The notes under the pieces are model-generated. The model worked only from the letters and a program-made list of their open reading frames with translations. It ran no database searches and was not told the origin of the DNA. A program made the position numbers and the translations under genes. From the NCBI GenBank assembly GCA_050736615.1, contig JBOHWL010000020.1, forward strand, positions 1-17,385: 17,385 nucleotides of DNA, read 5' to 3'. Positions 16,372-17,385 of the stretch are shown here, piece by piece. Source of the DNA: JBOHWJ01 sp050736615 (GTDB lineage: Bacteria; Desulfobacterota; Binatia; Binatales; Binataceae). Within the stretch, counting starts at the first letter, position 1. Each line of letters opens with the position of its first letter.

Positions 16372-16415
16372 CGCCAACTTGGTTTGATCCCCATCGCCAA
16401 CTTGGTTTGATCCCC
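16372..16415. repeat. 21-bp tandem duplication, insertion-element-end-like
   Basis: Two identical 21-bp copies (beginning CGCCAACTTGGTTTG and ending ATCCCC) lie at 16372-16392 and 16395-16415, separated by AT. A C-rich hairpin overlaps the end of the second copy. Repeated sites of about 20 bp with this look occur as transposase-binding repeats at the ends of IS21-family elements, and this may be a solo end. No transposase gene is present. Confidence 0.5.
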
Positions 16416-16504
16416 CTTCGAGGGGGCGAAAACGCGGGCTTTAGCGGCCATTTGAAGGGGTGAGAAAGCGAGCGTTACGGCAGCGAGCGACGAGGCGACT
16501 GATA

Positions 16505-16771
16505 TTAGTCGCGCTTATGGTTATCGTCCGGCGGGTAGATGCCGGCGCGCTCGAACTCCTCGACCTCGCGCAGCTCCCACGGCTCAAGCTTCCCCGCGCG
16601 GCGACGGCGAGCGATATCGGCCAGCAAGTCACGCTGGTCGGGGTAGAGCGAGCCCGGCGTAATCTGATCGACCATGCGACGCCCTAACGCGTCACGCAGT
16701 CGTTGCTCGGGAGTCCGGCTTCCAACGGGAATGGGCGGATATTTCGCAGAGTCTTCGAGTCCAGATGTCAT
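16505..16771 (-). CDS. hypothetical protein, 88 aa, next to ADP-ribosyltransferase
   Basis: I do not recognise this gene. It encodes a highly charged 88-residue soluble protein rich in Arg, Asp and Glu. It has a helical middle (RTPEQRLRDALGRRMVDQ, then RRRRAGKLEPWELREVEEFE) and no membrane segment, Cys or known motif. It starts 9 bp after the stop of the ADP-ribosyltransferase gene on the same strand, so both are probably on one mRNA. A 6-bp inverted repeat (16495-16512) overlaps its stop codon. It could be a small phage protein or a partner of the transferase; neither can be shown here. Confidence 0.6.
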   Translation of the reverse strand: MTSGLEDSAKYPPIPVGSRTPEQRLRDALGRRMVDQITPGSLYPDQRDLLADIARRRRAGKLEPWELREVEEFERAGIYPPDDNHKRD

Positions 16772-16780
16772 CAGCGGACT

Positions 16781-17385
16781 TTACTCCCCTTCCACCTCGA
16801 CAATCCACAGTGACTCGCCTCCCGAAGGCGGCAAGACGCGTAAGATGCGAAATCGCGCCGAACGCGGGAACAGGACTTCCTGCTCCTTTCGCAAGCGCGC
16901 GAGCGTCGTCAACGGCGCCATATAAACGCCTGACTTGCCCTCGATTTTGAGTAGCACGCCGCCTTGGGCGAAACGCCGCGCCTCGCCTTCGTCAAGTGAG
17001 GCGCTGGCAAAACCGGCGTCCATAATCACGCCGTCGTTCTGCCACGCCCTGATTGTTGCGGCCGCGTCCTGCAGCGCGATTCCCCGCCACACCGTGCCCT
17101 CGAATTTGGGCAGCCGCCCGAGCGCTTCAGCCAGCAGGACTTGTCGGCGGCTCGGCGGCTTACCAGCACGCCCCGGTCCGTTGAACTTCGAGGTGGCATT
17201 GCGCGTGTAGCTCGTGTAGACGTCGAACTGACCCGGCGTGATGCGCGTCAGCCGTTCCGCAGTGGCGTCGACCATCGCCTGGCCAGCCAGGCGCGAAAGA
17301 TATTCCGCCTGGCGCCGATCGCGCTTGATCCGCTTCGAGGCGCGCGCCCATGCCTCATCCGGCGCTGCCATAGGCGGCGGCTGGA
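16781..17385 (-). CDS. ADP-ribosyltransferase (R-S-E class), 5' end beyond the window
   Basis: The reading frame runs off the right edge. An in-frame ATG at 17371 would give 196 residues, but four codons before it (a QPPP run) are also open, so the protein may be longer. Residues 45-196 form an ADP-ribosyltransferase exoenzyme-like domain, which moves ADP-ribose from NAD to a target. The family triad is visible: R96 in GTVWRGI, the S-motif FASAS (121-125) in place of FxSTS, and E163-Q-E165 in RKEQEVLFPR. The order and spacing fit R-S-E enzymes; E-x-E suggests arginine as acceptor. The helical N-terminal part is rich in Arg/Lys. Similar domains occur as tails of phage head or portal proteins, which fits the tRNA-linked context. 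Confidence 0.78.
   Translation of the reverse strand, partial: QPPPMAAPDEAWARASKRIKRDRRQAEYLSRLAGQAMVDATAERLTRITPGQFDVYTSYTRNATSKFNGPGRAGKPPSRRQVLLAEALGRLPKFEGTVWRGIALQDAAATIRAWQNDGVIMDAGFASASLDEGEARRFAQGGVLLKIEGKSGVYMAPLTTLARLRKEQEVLFPRSARFRILRVLPPSGGESLWIVEVEGE

Larger units (their letters stand above)
16228..16504. other. repeat-rich spacer after tRNA-Lys
   Basis: No gene is seen in these 277 bp. A minus-strand frame over 16248-16451 runs across the repeats and has no credible composition. The spacer holds GCGGACA/TGTCCGC repeats, a 21-bp tandem duplication, a CCCCCT-TCG-AGGGGG hairpin (16412-16426), and the start of GCGACT-GATATT-AGTCGC (16495-16512), which overlaps the stop of the following minus-strand gene. 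The pattern fits an att-arm or insertion-element end. Confidence 0.5.

Noticed and set aside
16248..16451. 67-residue minus-strand frame next to tRNA-Lys
   Set aside because: It spans the 21-bp tandem repeats and heptamer repeats and is better explained as non-coding repeat sequence.

Overview
The window looks like chromosomal DNA from a GC-rich Gram-negative bacterium, with the end of an integrated element at its right edge. A MepM-like M23 peptidase, a RuvX-MltG pair and a MoxR/DUF58/VWA envelope cluster fit a deltaproteobacterial-type lineage (for example Desulfobacterota or Binatota). This placement is inferred from gene content and is not proven; no phylogenetic marker in the window settles it.

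Left part (1-4650). A possible gene tail is followed by two overlapping small membrane proteins (DUF3618 and holin-X type) on the + strand. A minus-strand block follows, read right to left: an M23 murein peptidase (4649-3201), a glycerophosphodiester phosphodiesterase (3147-2320) and a carotenoid-cleavage-type oxygenase (2242-809). The 53-bp and 77-bp gaps suggest one transcript. An AT-rich divergent spacer (4650-4764) separates this block from the + strand genes.

Middle part (4765-14437). All genes are on + and tightly packed: ruvX, mltG, a 493-aa membrane protein with a long Gly/Asn/Ser-rich linker, a MoxR-type AAA+ ATPase, a DUF58 protein, a BatA-like membrane protein and an 860-aa protein with two VWA modules around a GATase-like region. 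Overlaps of 8 nt (mltG/493-aa) and 4 nt (BatA-like/860-aa) and a 0-nt junction (moxR/DUF58) indicate an operon. A 294-bp gene-free stretch containing an imperfect inverted repeat interrupts it at 9744-10037. The family pattern (ATPase, DUF58 adaptor, MIDAS-bearing membrane proteins) suggests an envelope chaperone or metal-dependent complex-assembly machine, here attached to the peptidoglycan enzyme MltG. Its client cannot be read from the sequence.

Right part (14470-17385). A D-hydantoinase/dihydropyrimidinase-family amidohydrolase on minus faces the operon across a small hairpin and has its own promoter-like sequence. Next come tRNA-Lys(UUU), a 277-bp repeat-rich spacer (TGTCCGC repeats, a 21-bp tandem duplication, hairpins), then two minus-strand genes of likely phage or island origin: a small unknown protein and an R-S-E-class ADP-ribosyltransferase that runs off the window edge. 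This looks like the boundary of an element integrated at the tRNA gene; no integrase or second att copy is visible.
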